The notes: generated by a model from the letters alone, not told the origin. DNA of 9,736 bases from M3007 sp046153695 (GCA_046153695.1 JBJXEZ010000306.1:1-9736), one strand, 5' to 3'. Positions 1 to 5,887 are shown, counted from the stretch's first letter. A program made the numbers and translations.

Positions 1-80
1 CTACGTGACCGACGAGCAACGCTGCATGACGAAAAATAAGGCCTTCAAAGTTCACAAGTTATTTCTCACACGTTCCTTAA
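1..80. repeat. Half copy of a palindromic dispersed repeat (cut by the window edge)
   Basis: This stretch aligns without gaps to 9265-9344, with about 67 of 80 bases identical by hand count. The shared blocks include gaaaaataaggccttcaaa. The complete copy at 9182-9344 is an imperfect palindrome, so this is probably the right half of a similar element whose left half lies before the window. The repeat ends directly at the stop codon of the alkyltransferase-like gene (81-83), so that transcript would run straight into it. Short ORFs read from it are by-products of the repeat, not genes. Confidence 0.8.
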
Positions 81-422
81 TCAATCAAATGGCTCCCAAT
101 CTTCGCCAAGCCCTTCGGTTGGATGCCAAAAGTGTTTGTCAAAATTTACTACCCGATTGTCTTCTATCCGAACCCCCTCGCGCTCCAGCAGCTCCTGCAT
201 GAGCGTGGGCGTGGGGAAATGGTTGCGGCCGCTGAGTTCGCCCTTGCGGTTCACCACCCGGTGCGCGGGTACGCCACCGCTCGAAAAACTGTGGTTCAGC
301 GCCCAACCGACCATGCGCGAGGCGCCCAGCGCCAAAAAGTCGGCAACAGCCCCGTAAGTCGTCACCCGCCCCGGAGGTACCTGCCGTACAACGGCATACA
401 CGAGATCGAAATAGGTAGGCAT
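81..422 (-). CDS. Alkyltransferase-like (ATL) DNA-damage recognition protein, MGMT fold, no reactive cysteine
   Basis: This 113-residue protein has the C-terminal DNA-binding fold of O6-alkylguanine-DNA alkyltransferases. The family landmarks are visible: PPGRVTTYG (residues 16-24) with Tyr23, and ASRMVG (34-39) with Arg36 as the probable arginine finger that flips the damaged base. The hallmark PCHR motif reads PAHRVVN (52-58), so Ala53 replaces the methyl-accepting Cys. Known ATL proteins carry Trp or Ala there; they bind O6-alkylguanine without repairing it and hand it to nucleotide excision repair. The length suits an ATL, with no N-terminal Ada/Ogt domain. A roughly 20-residue acidic and aromatic tail (FDKHFWHPTEGLGEDWEPFD) follows the fold. 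The start is the only Met before the motifs. Its upstream region is the inverted repeat array at 427-628, so the leader may be strongly folded. The loss of the cysteine is read directly; the repair role is inferred from the family. Confidence 0.85.
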   Translation of the reverse strand: MPTYFDLVYAVVRQVPPGRVTTYGAVADFLALGASRMVGWALNHSFSSGGVPAHRVVNRKGELSGRNHFPTPTLMQELLEREGVRIEDNRVVNFDKHFWHPTEGLGEDWEPFD

Positions 423-426
423 AAAA

Positions 427-628
427 GGTTAGGAGGTTTCTGGTTAGAGGGTTAGGGGGTTTCTGGTTAGAGGGTTAGAAGGTTGTACTTGGGGTTTGGC
501 ATTTTGAAGAAATGGGGTGGTGACACAGTTTTTTGAACAGTCTCGACTGATTTGCTCGAAATGCCAAACCCCAAGAACAACCTTCTAACCCCCTAACCCT
601 CTAACCAGAAACCCACTAACCGGAAACC
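427..628. repeat. Inverted array of a G-rich 23-bp repeat
   Basis: A 23-bp unit beginning ggtttctggttagagggtta occurs in tandem at 435-457 and 458-480 (differing at the last two bases). It occurs once inverted at 591-613, identical to the first unit. A degenerate inverted copy at 614-628 runs into the end of the AtpI-like gene. The inner arms 472-503 and 560-591 form a 32-bp inverted repeat with one mismatch around a 56-bp spacer (504-559). A minus-strand transcript from the AtpI-like gene into the ATL gene would carry this as a long hairpin whose far arm ends a few bases before the ATL start codon. No gene was found here. It could act as a transcription stop, a translation block, or be a mobile repeat relic. 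Confidence 0.85.
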
Positions 629-1005
629 TGTTTACCCAATTTGGTCATGAACCATACCTCGAACACGGTGTAGATCAGGTAGGTGAGCAGAAAAATGCCG
701 ACGAACCAGGTATTTTCGGGGTGGGTTGTTTGCTGGTAGGCAAAAAGTACGGCTATGGAGACGAACATTTTAGCGAAAACGGAGACCGCGACCAGGTTGT
801 TGAATGCCACTTTACTGCTGCTGCCTGCAGCGTTTTTCCCGGCGAAAAAAAGTCCCGCGCAAATTATGGCAAACAGCACTAATGTGCCAACGGCGAATCC
901 AGCATGTGCTTGCGCCGAAGGGAACAGGGCAAGCAACGCCGCCAACGCTCCGCCAGCGCCAGTGCTCGTACAGATCAGGTAAATGAAAAATGATTTGTTG
1001 CTCAA
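616..1005 (-). CDS. Four-helix membrane protein, AtpI-like ATP synthase accessory candidate
   Basis: The 129-residue protein is almost entirely membrane-embedded, with predicted helices at about residues 5-28, 35-56, 68-90 and 99-121. I see no enzymatic motif. The assignment rests on topology (four helices, about 130 residues, as in AtpI) and on position 39 bp downstream of atpZ in the same direction. In Bacteroidota a small membrane protein commonly sits between atpZ and atpB. AtpI-type proteins help assemble the c-ring and may aid Mg2+ supply to the ATP synthase. The next gene here is not atpB, which is unusual. The TAG stop lies inside a degenerate unit of the G-rich repeat, so the last residues (VSG) are repeat-encoded and the C-terminus may have been rewritten by the repeat. 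It could also be an unrelated small membrane protein. Confidence 0.6.
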   Translation of the reverse strand: MSNKSFFIYLICTSTGAGGALAALLALFPSAQAHAGFAVGTLVLFAIICAGLFFAGKNAAGSSSKVAFNNLVAVSVFAKMFVSIAVLFAYQQTTHPENTWFVGIFLLTYLIYTVFEVWFMTKLGKQVSG

Positions 1006-1044
1006 TTTCTGTGGTCTGTCAAGTTAAGAGCAGGTTGGCTGAGT

Positions 1045-1269
1045 CTATTTCAGTTGCCGATACAACGAAACCAGAGAGGCGACCATGAAAAAAATGGTCA
1101 AAAAAACCGCCCACAACGGGCGCTCGAGCTGCATTTTGGCGTCCAGCCAGCGCCCGATGAATACGCCAGCGAGGCAGGCGCCGAGCAGCTGGAACGCCAA
1201 GCCGCTGTACCGTGCCCAAGCCTTAATTTCGGACTTCCGCTTTTCCTCCGGCGATTTTGGTTGTAGCAT
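1045..1269 (-). CDS. atpZ: AtpZ/AtpI family protein, ATP synthase accessory subunit
   Basis: This 74-residue protein has a basic, Lys/Glu-rich cytoplasmic start (residues 1-18). Two transmembrane helices follow, at about 22-43 (GLAFQLLGACLAGVFIGRWL) and 52-69, with the family signature of a Gly-rich first helix ending in GRWLD and a second helix followed by YRQLK. AtpZ forms a small membrane complex with AtpI linked to Mg2+/Ca2+ transport and c-ring assembly of the F1Fo ATP synthase. The start at 1269 is the only Met before the first helix, so the 47-bp overlap with the end of the bactofilin gene appears real and suggests translational coupling. The AtpI-like gene follows after 39 bp, and the three genes are probably one operon. 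Confidence 0.85.
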   Translation of the reverse strand: MLQPKSPEEKRKSEIKAWARYSGLAFQLLGACLAGVFIGRWLDAKMQLERPLWAVFLTIFFMVASLVSLYRQLK

Positions 1270-1690
1270 TAGCAGCGGTTGTTTCGTCGGTTGGTTTGGA
1301 CATACCGTTGGCGCTGCCGGAGTCCATCTTGCACGTCACGTTGAACCGGGCGCCGCTCTGCACGACCAATTTGTTGGTGGTGATATCGCCTTCCACTTCG
1401 GCGGTTTCGCGTACATTGAGTAGTTCGCTGACGTGCAGGATACCTTTGAAACGGCCCTCAACGACAGCATTGGCGCACTGTATTTCGCCCTCCACTATAC
1501 CAGTGGGGCCGATGATTACCTTGGCCTTGCAGTTGAGTTTGCCCTTGATAGTGCCATCCACTCGCAGGTCGCTATCGCAGCGCAGGGTGCCTTCCACGGT
1601 GGTGCCTTTCACGAGGGTGTTCAACGAACTGGAGGGGGATGTAGCGGCTTGAGATTTGGGTTCTTCTGTGTTTTTATTGTTGCCGAACAT
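1223..1690 (-). CDS. Bactofilin, polymer-forming cytoskeletal protein
   Basis: The protein has 155 residues. A polar, low-complexity N-terminus (about 1-22, rich in Asn, Ser and Thr) precedes a bactofilin domain at about 23-122. The domain shows the expected periodic beta-helix pattern with repeated Gly and Val turns, such as VKGTTVEGTLRCDSDLRVDG and, further on, IIGPTGIVEGEIQ and AEVEGDI. An Ala/Thr-rich, probably disordered tail follows (about 126-155). Bactofilins self-assemble without nucleotide into filaments at the inner membrane and take part in cell shape and the placement of wall enzymes. The tail is encoded by the same DNA as the AtpZ N-terminus, in another frame. No M23 endopeptidase gene lies next to it, although such a partner is common for bactofilins. 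A -7-like element (1743-1750) would give a leader of about 45 bases. Confidence 0.92.
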   Translation of the reverse strand: MFGNNKNTEEPKSQAATSPSSSLNTLVKGTTVEGTLRCDSDLRVDGTIKGKLNCKAKVIIGPTGIVEGEIQCANAVVEGRFKGILHVSELLNVRETAEVEGDITTNKLVVQSGARFNVTCKMDSGSANGMSKPTDETTAANATTKIAGGKAEVRN

Positions 1691-1715
1691 AGTGTCTTGG
1701 TTTAGATAGAATGCT

Positions 1716-1764
1716 AAAAACGAAAAAGATTTCCGCAGGGCACAAACCTACGAAAATCTTTTTC
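1716..1764 (-). terminator. Rho-independent terminator of the porP/sprF-like gene
   Basis: The arms 1722-1739 and 1747-1764 form an 18-bp stem with a 7-base loop. Both departures from perfect pairing are G-U wobbles in the minus-strand RNA but A-C mismatches in the plus-strand RNA, which favours function in the minus direction. On that strand the stem is followed by gtttttagc, a short U-tract. It starts 31 bases past the porP/sprF-like stop codon. This separates that gene from the bactofilin-atpZ operon. Confidence 0.8.
1743..1750 (-). promoter_or_regulatory. Candidate -7 element for the bactofilin-atpZ operon
   Basis: Minus-strand TAGGTTTG matches the Bacteroidota -7 consensus TAnnTTTG. It lies in the loop and inner stem of the porP terminator and would start transcription near 1736, about 45 bases before the bactofilin ATG. 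I see no clear TTTG at -33. A chance match is possible. Confidence 0.4.
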
Positions 1765-1794
1765 AGAATTTAAACACGGAACGTATCGCCCAGG

Positions 1795-2844
1795 TCAGAA
1801 ATTCGGGCAGTACACACCGCGGCGCTCCGGCCCGCAAATCTTGTACAACAGCGAAAACTCGAATGCGCCGTTGCCGTTGGAGGCCGTATACAAACTGGAG
1901 GTATTGATGTCGTAGCTAAAGCCGATGGTGAACTGCTCGTAGTCGAAGCGTGTGCTGAGGATGAACGCGTCAATCAGCTTGCCGTCTTCGAGTTTGTTGG
2001 CCATACGTGCCCACATACCGAGCTGGAAAGCCTGGTGGTAGCGGCGGCTGTTGCCGAGCAGGAACTTGAACGAGTTACCGGCGTTCACCTGGAACGACGG
2101 GCCTTGGAAGAACGTGACCGCGCCGGGGATAAGGCCGAAACGCTTGCCGACCATGAACTCGCCGCCGGCGTGCAGGGTGAATTTCCCGTACAGCGGAATG
2201 CTCTGGTTGCCGAACGACTGGTTGGCTCGGTTCAAGTGGCTAAAGGACGCACCGAAGTAGAAGTTGTTGTCCTCATCAAACACGCTGAACCACAGCAGGC
2301 CCGCGGACATATCGAGGAACATGAAGTTCGGATCGCCAATGTTTTCACCAGGTTGATTCGGATCGTACTCGCCAGCTCCGTTGTTCTGGCTGGGCCAGCG
2401 GAGAGCGAGACTGTTGATGCTGCGCTGGCTCACGCCGAGATCACCACCAAACACGAGGTAGTGGGCTTTGCGGCGGTAGCCGCCCATTTTTTTGGCATAC
2501 GAACCCGAAATGCGGGCTTGCATGGTAGCAAACTCGGATTCGCCAGCCTTGTCGGCCCATAGCGTGCCACCGAGGCCGAAGTAGTCGTAGCGACCTACGG
2601 CTATTTTTTGGTCGTACGATGCCGAGTACGTGTTGTAAGCGTTCGGGCCGAGGATGGACGACCACTGGTTGCGGTAGTTGGCCACAAGGCGGTGATTGCA
2701 GTTCATCACACCGGTCATGGCCGGGTTGAGGTTCAGGGGGCTCATGTAGAACTGAGAGAAATGGATGTCTTGGGCTTGAATTGCCGTAGCCGACAGGAAC
2801 AGCACGAGACCGAGCAAGCGAGCGTGTAGAGCAGTTTTTTTCAT
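1795..2844 (-). CDS. PorP/SprF family outer-membrane protein (type IX secretion / gliding associated)
   Basis: The 349-residue precursor has a signal peptide (Lys-rich start, hydrophobic core about 9-20, likely cleavage after Ala24 in IQA-QD). The mature start, DIHFSQFYMSPLNLNPAMTG, is the family hallmark. The rest shows the alternating pattern and Gly/aromatic-rich strands of an outer-membrane beta-barrel. Members serve with the type IX secretion system; SprF helps export the adhesin SprB, and many Bacteroidota carry several paralogues next to large secreted proteins. Here no large adhesin or other T9SS gene is adjacent, so this is an isolated paralogue whose partner cannot be named. The C-terminus has two cysteines (337 and 346, in CGPERRGVYC) that could form a disulfide. 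It is probably monocistronic, bounded by the terminator at 1716-1764 and the promoter candidate at 2933-2940. Confidence 0.9.
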   Translation of the reverse strand: MKKTALHARLLGLVLFLSATAIQAQDIHFSQFYMSPLNLNPAMTGVMNCNHRLVANYRNQWSSILGPNAYNTYSASYDQKIAVGRYDYFGLGGTLWADKAGESEFATMQARISGSYAKKMGGYRRKAHYLVFGGDLGVSQRSINSLALRWPSQNNGAGEYDPNQPGENIGDPNFMFLDMSAGLLWFSVFDEDNNFYFGASFSHLNRANQSFGNQSIPLYGKFTLHAGGEFMVGKRFGLIPGAVTFFQGPSFQVNAGNSFKFLLGNSRRYHQAFQLGMWARMANKLEDGKLIDAFILSTRFDYEQFTIGFSYDINTSSLYTASNGNGAFEFSLLYKICGPERRGVYCPNF

Positions 2845-3166
2845 AGACAGGCAGACTATGTTGTTTGGATGTGAACTTCTAGTGTTGGCAAAAGGGCGGT
2901 AAAAAAATGACGCTTTTGCTGGTTAAGGTTGGCAAAGGTAGATTTTTCCTTTTTCGGAGTGAAACCTTTGAAATCTTTTGCGGACGAAATTGAAAAATTT
3001 AACGCTCAACCCGTTCAACCCCTTGTTTGCAGCAGCAAATCGCGGAGTCAAACGCGGGCTTTTTGCAGCATATTTTGGCAAAGTCGTTAAGGTTTTCAGG
3101 GGCAAGAGGTTTTAACATGTGGAAACGCTGCTTGTCCAGTACATTTCCAAAAGACTCGTAACCCAA
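2845..3166. other. 322-bp intergenic region between the porP/sprF-like gene and rodA
   Basis: I find no convincing gene. A 60-codon minus-strand reading frame (2923-3105) has no recognisable features and overlaps the promoter candidate. The region is more AT-rich than its neighbours. It holds a -7-like element at 2933-2940. A weak 7-bp stem (3121-3127 with 3142-3148, one G-U pair in the minus RNA) lies 19 bases past the rodA stop; it lacks a U-tract, so it is at best a poor rodA terminator. A short TTTGC/GCAAA hairpin lies at 3026-3039. Confidence 0.6.
2933..2940 (-). promoter_or_regulatory. Promoter -7 element of the porP/sprF-like gene
   Basis: Minus-strand TACCTTTG matches TAnnTTTG exactly. 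About 20 bases upstream lies TTTC, three of four bases of the -33 TTTG. The implied transcript start is near 2926, giving a leader of about 80 bases. The call rests on consensus and position only. Confidence 0.5.
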
Positions 3167-4666
3167 TCAAGCCAAATTCCGTCGGCTGTCCAGTTTGAGC
3201 AGTACGCCGATCATCAGCGTGAAACCAATGAGCGACGAGCCGCCGTAGCTAATGAAAGGTAGCGGGATACCGATGATCGGGAACAGGCCCATCGTCATAC
3301 CTATATTTATGATGACGTGGGCGAAAATTACACCCGCTACACCGTAGGCGTAAATTCTGGAAAAGTTGGACCGTTGGCGTTCGGCTAGCTGGGTAATTCG
3401 GTAGAGCAGGACGAAAAACAGGCCCACGACGCCTACCACGCCTACGAAGCCGTGCTCCTCTCCGACCGTGCAGAAAATGAAATCAGTACTTTGCTCCGGC
3501 ACATACTTGAGTTTGGTCATGTTGCCGTTCAGCGGTCCTTTGCCCAATAAGCCGCCAGAGCCGATAGCCATCTTGGAGTGCAACAGGTTGTAGGCTGAGC
3601 CACGTGCGTCGGTGGTCATTTCGGAAGGGTTCAGCCATATTCGGATGCGTTGTTGCTGGTGCGGGGCCATGAGCGAATACCCGAGCTCGGCCAAAAAAAC
3701 CTCACCGCAGGCCAGCGTGAGCACCAGGGCGATCAGTTGAAGTCGTCGCTGAATCAGGAAGGGTTTGCGCAGATAGCTTTTCAAAAAAACAATCAATAAA
3801 AACAACAGCGGCAGTGCCATGACCCAGTACGGGCCGAGCGGCAGCCCGGCGGCCTGGCTTTCGGCAGTCAGGGGTTTGTTCAAAATATGCTTGGCCACGA
3901 GCGGCCAGGCCCACAGGCACACATCGCGCCACCACAGGGCTAGGGGGGTAAGCAACAGGGCCGCCACCCACCATGGCCGGGCATTTTGGTATTCGGAAAT
4001 GATCCGCATACTCGCCACCAACATCAGTACAGCGGCCACATCGGCGGCGGGAAACAGCAGTCCGAGAATGACCATAAACGCCGTGCCAAAACCCAGCGCG
4101 TACCATCCCGACGGCAAGCCTTCGCGATACATCACCAGCACGAAGGAAAAAAACACCAGGGCCGAACCAGTGTCTTTTTGCAACAAAATTATCAACACAG
4201 GAATCAAAAAAAGGCCTGCTGTGTACATGCGCGGCTTAATTTCGCGCAGCGTCACGCCGGTAGCGCTCAGGTAGCTGGCTATCGCCAAACAGGTGCTAAA
4301 CTTGACTATCTCCGAGGGCTGAAAGGTAAATCCGCCGATCTGGTACCACGCATTGGCTCCATTCACCTCCCGGCCCAAAACGATAGTGCCAACCAGCGAC
4401 ACTAACGAGATGAGGTAGAACGGCATGGCCAACGTGCGCCAAAACGTCCAATCGGACATTTGGATAAAAAAGAAAATCACGGTGCAGACGACGATGAAAA
4501 ACAGCTGCTTGCCCGCGCTGTTGCCCAGATCGAATACCTGGGCTGCCGTGCCACCGCTGGCCGAATAGATCATGACCCACCCGATCATTACAAGGGCGAT
4601 GTAGCAGGTCAGCAGGATGTAATCCAGCTCCTGTATGCCAGTGGCCGTATTTTTGAAGCCTTTCAT
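3167..4666 (-). CDS. rodA: RodA, SEDS-family peptidoglycan glycosyltransferase
   Basis: RodA polymerises lipid II into glycan strands in the inner membrane as part of the elongasome, working with a class B PBP and MreBCD. The protein has 499 residues and many transmembrane helices. SEDS landmarks appear in order: GANAWYQIGGFTFQPSEIVK (103-122), QKDTGSAL (163-170), HQQQRIRIWLNP (336-347) followed by DARGSAYN with Asp353 as the likely catalytic acid, then VPEQSTDFIF (389-398) and GEEHGF (402-407). Near the end comes GIPLPFISYGGSS. E. coli RodA is about 370 residues. The excess is mostly between about 195 and 310, an added hydrophobic segment rich in Trp and Leu that would add membrane helices; I believe such inserts are common in Bacteroidota RodA. 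No mre or PBP2 gene is adjacent. It may be transcribed from the deoC-SPOR side, since I found no promoter in the 95 bp upstream. Confidence 0.93.
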   Translation of the reverse strand: MKGFKNTATGIQELDYILLTCYIALVMIGWVMIYSASGGTAAQVFDLGNSAGKQLFFIVVCTVIFFFIQMSDWTFWRTLAMPFYLISLVSLVGTIVLGREVNGANAWYQIGGFTFQPSEIVKFSTCLAIASYLSATGVTLREIKPRMYTAGLFLIPVLIILLQKDTGSALVFFSFVLVMYREGLPSGWYALGFGTAFMVILGLLFPAADVAAVLMLVASMRIISEYQNARPWWVAALLLTPLALWWRDVCLWAWPLVAKHILNKPLTAESQAAGLPLGPYWVMALPLLFLLIVFLKSYLRKPFLIQRRLQLIALVLTLACGEVFLAELGYSLMAPHQQQRIRIWLNPSEMTTDARGSAYNLLHSKMAIGSGGLLGKGPLNGNMTKLKYVPEQSTDFIFCTVGEEHGFVGVVGVVGLFFVLLYRITQLAERQRSNFSRIYAYGVAGVIFAHVIINIGMTMGLFPIIGIPLPFISYGGSSLIGFTLMIGVLLKLDSRRNLA

Positions 4667-4716
4667 TGGGCGTATTTAAGTGCCGAGGCGAATTAATTGA
4701 TAATTGAAACTCGGTC

Positions 4717-4764
4717 TTAGAGCCTATCCGGAAACCTCAAAGGGGGTTTTCGGATAGGCTCTTA
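4717..4764. mobile_element. 42-bp palindrome flanked by TTA duplications, MITE-like or IS-end remnant
   Basis: The arms 4719-4736 and 4745-4762 match at 17 of 18 positions around an 8-base loop. Taking the element as gagcc...ggctc (4720-4761), it is flanked on both sides by TTA in the same orientation (4717-4719 and 4762-4764), like a 3-bp target-site duplication. IS5-group insertions duplicate three bases of the form TNA, and the GAGCCTATCCG end resembles such inverted repeats from memory only. The right TTA is the TAA stop codon of the SPOR gene. There is no U-tract after the stem on the minus strand, and the single mismatch is A-C in that RNA, so a dedicated terminator is less likely, though it may still hinder read-through into rodA. 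Confidence 0.6.
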
Positions 4765-5154
4765 ATTCAGGAAATCGCGCGGGTGGATTTTGGGATCTCG
4801 AGTCGGGTAAGCGTCCGGGTAGTCGTTTTTTATCTGAATCAGAAAGGAAAGAGCCTCTTGTCGATTCTGGAATGCGCCGACTCGTAGTTTGTAGTAGGGT
4901 TTTTCGTGTACCCAGTCGGCAGAAAAACCCGGATACAGGCTCAAAAACTGGCTTTTGCCCGACTCCACAAGCTGCCGGTCGGTACTGGACATGATCTGGA
5001 TGCGCCAGCCTTCGATACGGGGGTTTGCCCGGTTTTGAGCCACCCACGTCCGCACTAATTGCTCAATAGCCGGATCGGCGTTTGTAGCCACCGTTTGGGC
5101 GCCAGCCCGAAATGATCCCGCAAAAAACGCAAGTAAAAAGACTGCAATTCGCAT
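4762..5154 (-). CDS. Secreted SPOR-domain protein
   Basis: The 130-residue protein has a signal peptide (MRIAVFLLAFFAGSFRAGAQ, likely cleavage after Ala19). A short helical linker (about 28-43) is followed by one SPOR-like domain at about 48-122. The typical pattern is present: GWRIQIMSSTDRQ, a helix, a central PYYKLRVGAFQNRQEA strand-turn-helix, and a final helix. SPOR domains bind denuded glycan strands at sites of wall remodelling, so a periplasmic role at the septum or sidewall is likely. It lies between deoC and rodA in the same direction; a deoC-SPOR neighbourhood is familiar from other Bacteroidota. There is no membrane anchor after the signal, so it should be free in the periplasm. 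Its TAA stop is part of the TTA duplication flanking the adjacent palindrome. Confidence 0.85.
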   Translation of the reverse strand: MRIAVFLLAFFAGSFRAGAQTVATNADPAIEQLVRTWVAQNRANPRIEGWRIQIMSSTDRQLVESGKSQFLSLYPGFSADWVHEKPYYKLRVGAFQNRQEALSFLIQIKNDYPDAYPTRDPKIHPRDFLN

Positions 5155-5163
5155 ATACAGTTA

Positions 5164-5190
5164 GGTTGGAGGATTTCTGGTTGGAGGTTA
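5164..5190. repeat. Degenerate copy of the G-rich repeat
   Basis: The stretch ggttggaggatttctggttg and the seven bases after it resemble 428-455 of the array near the window start, with a few changes and small gaps. It sits just upstream of the SPOR start, between that gene and the deoC stop, and has the same polarity as the left arm at 427-480. No inverted partner was seen here. Confidence 0.5.
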
Positions 5191-5230
5191 TCTGGCTGTA
5201 GACAAGGATGGGCGAACGCACCAGTCTTTA

Positions 5231-5887
5231 CTAACCCTGCACAATGGCAAGGCTGGCGGATGTACCCAGGCGGTCGGCTCCGGCCTTGACCAATGCCTCG
5301 GCACCGGTCCGTGTTCGGATGCCGCCAGAGGCTTTTATTTTCATCTTTTCACCGGCGAGGGACTTGAGCAAACGCACCATATCGGGTGTGGCCGGGTGCC
5401 CGTGAAACCCAGTTCCGGTTTTCAGGTAATGGAAGTCGACCTCTCGGGCCATCTCGACTCCCTGACGGATTTCGGCCTCGGTCAGCAGCCCGCACTCCAG
5501 GATGAGTTTGGAGGTGCGGCCCCGGATGGCGATAGCGCGGGCAATGCCGTCCACATCGTGTCGGACGTGGTTCCAGTTTCCGCTTTTCACGGCGGCTATA
5601 TTTAACACAGCATCAATTTCGTCAGCCCCCTCGTCAAGCGCGCGGCGGATCTCTTCGCTTTTGGCGGCTATTGCCGTATAGCCCATCGGGAAACCGATCA
5701 CGGTAGCCACGCGCACGCGGTTATCGTCGTCGCCGAGGGCGCGTTTGGCATCTCGCACAAAAAAGGGCGGAATGCATACGCTAACAAAACCCTGCTGGGT
5801 GGCTTCATCGCACAAACGGCGCACCTCTTCCAGCGAGCAATCAGGCTTCAGTAGTGTGTGTTCGATTAATCCGGCTAAATTTGACAT
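5231..5887 (-). CDS. deoC: Deoxyribose-phosphate aldolase
   Basis: DeoC splits 2-deoxyribose 5-phosphate into glyceraldehyde 3-phosphate and acetaldehyde in the cytoplasm, the last step of deoxyribonucleoside breakdown. It is a class I aldolase TIM barrel of 218 residues. Key residues, numbered from the start used here, are Asp92 in DEIDAVLN, the Schiff-base Lys156 in YLKTGTGF (usually KTSTG), and Lys185 in IKASGGIRT. The phosphate-binding end reads ADRLGTSAS. I chose the ATG at 5885-5887 rather than the in-frame ATG at 5900-5902. The protein family normally starts close to SNLAGLIEHTLLKPD, and the -7 element at 5914-5921 would place the transcript start only a few bases from the upstream ATG. 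An AAGG lies about 9 bases before the chosen start. No other nucleoside-catabolism gene is adjacent. Confidence 0.93.
   Translation of the reverse strand: MSNLAGLIEHTLLKPDCSLEEVRRLCDEATQQGFVSVCIPPFFVRDAKRALGDDDNRVRVATVIGFPMGYTAIAAKSEEIRRALDEGADEIDAVLNIAAVKSGNWNHVRHDVDGIARAIAIRGRTSKLILECGLLTEAEIRQGVEMAREVDFHYLKTGTGFHGHPATPDMVRLLKSLAGEKMKIKASGGIRTRTGAEALVKAGADRLGTSASLAIVQG

Noticed and set aside
81..422. Active O6-methylguanine-DNA methyltransferase
   Set aside because: The acceptor Cys in PCHR is replaced by Ala, so transfer is not possible at that site.
427..628. CRISPR array or telomere-like repeat
   Set aside because: Units are 23 bp without unique spacers, only three or four in number and partly inverted, and there are no cas genes. 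A telomere would need a replicon end, which is not supported.
1441..1448. Exact TACCTTTG on the plus strand
   Set aside because: It lies inside the bactofilin gene, antisense, with no gene to drive. It shows that the -7 pattern also occurs by chance.
2035..2562. 175-codon plus-strand frame
   Set aside because: It is antisense to the porP/sprF-like gene, which has a clear family signature and signal peptide.
2923..3105. 60-codon minus-strand frame in the porP-rodA gap
   Set aside because: It has no homology that I recognise and covers the likely porP promoter; the basic composition fits random AT-rich DNA.
4719..4762. Dedicated rho-independent terminator for the SPOR gene
   Set aside because: There is no U-tract after the stem, the one mismatch is A-C in the minus-strand RNA, and TTA duplications flank the palindrome. 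An inserted repeat explains it better, although it may still impede transcription.
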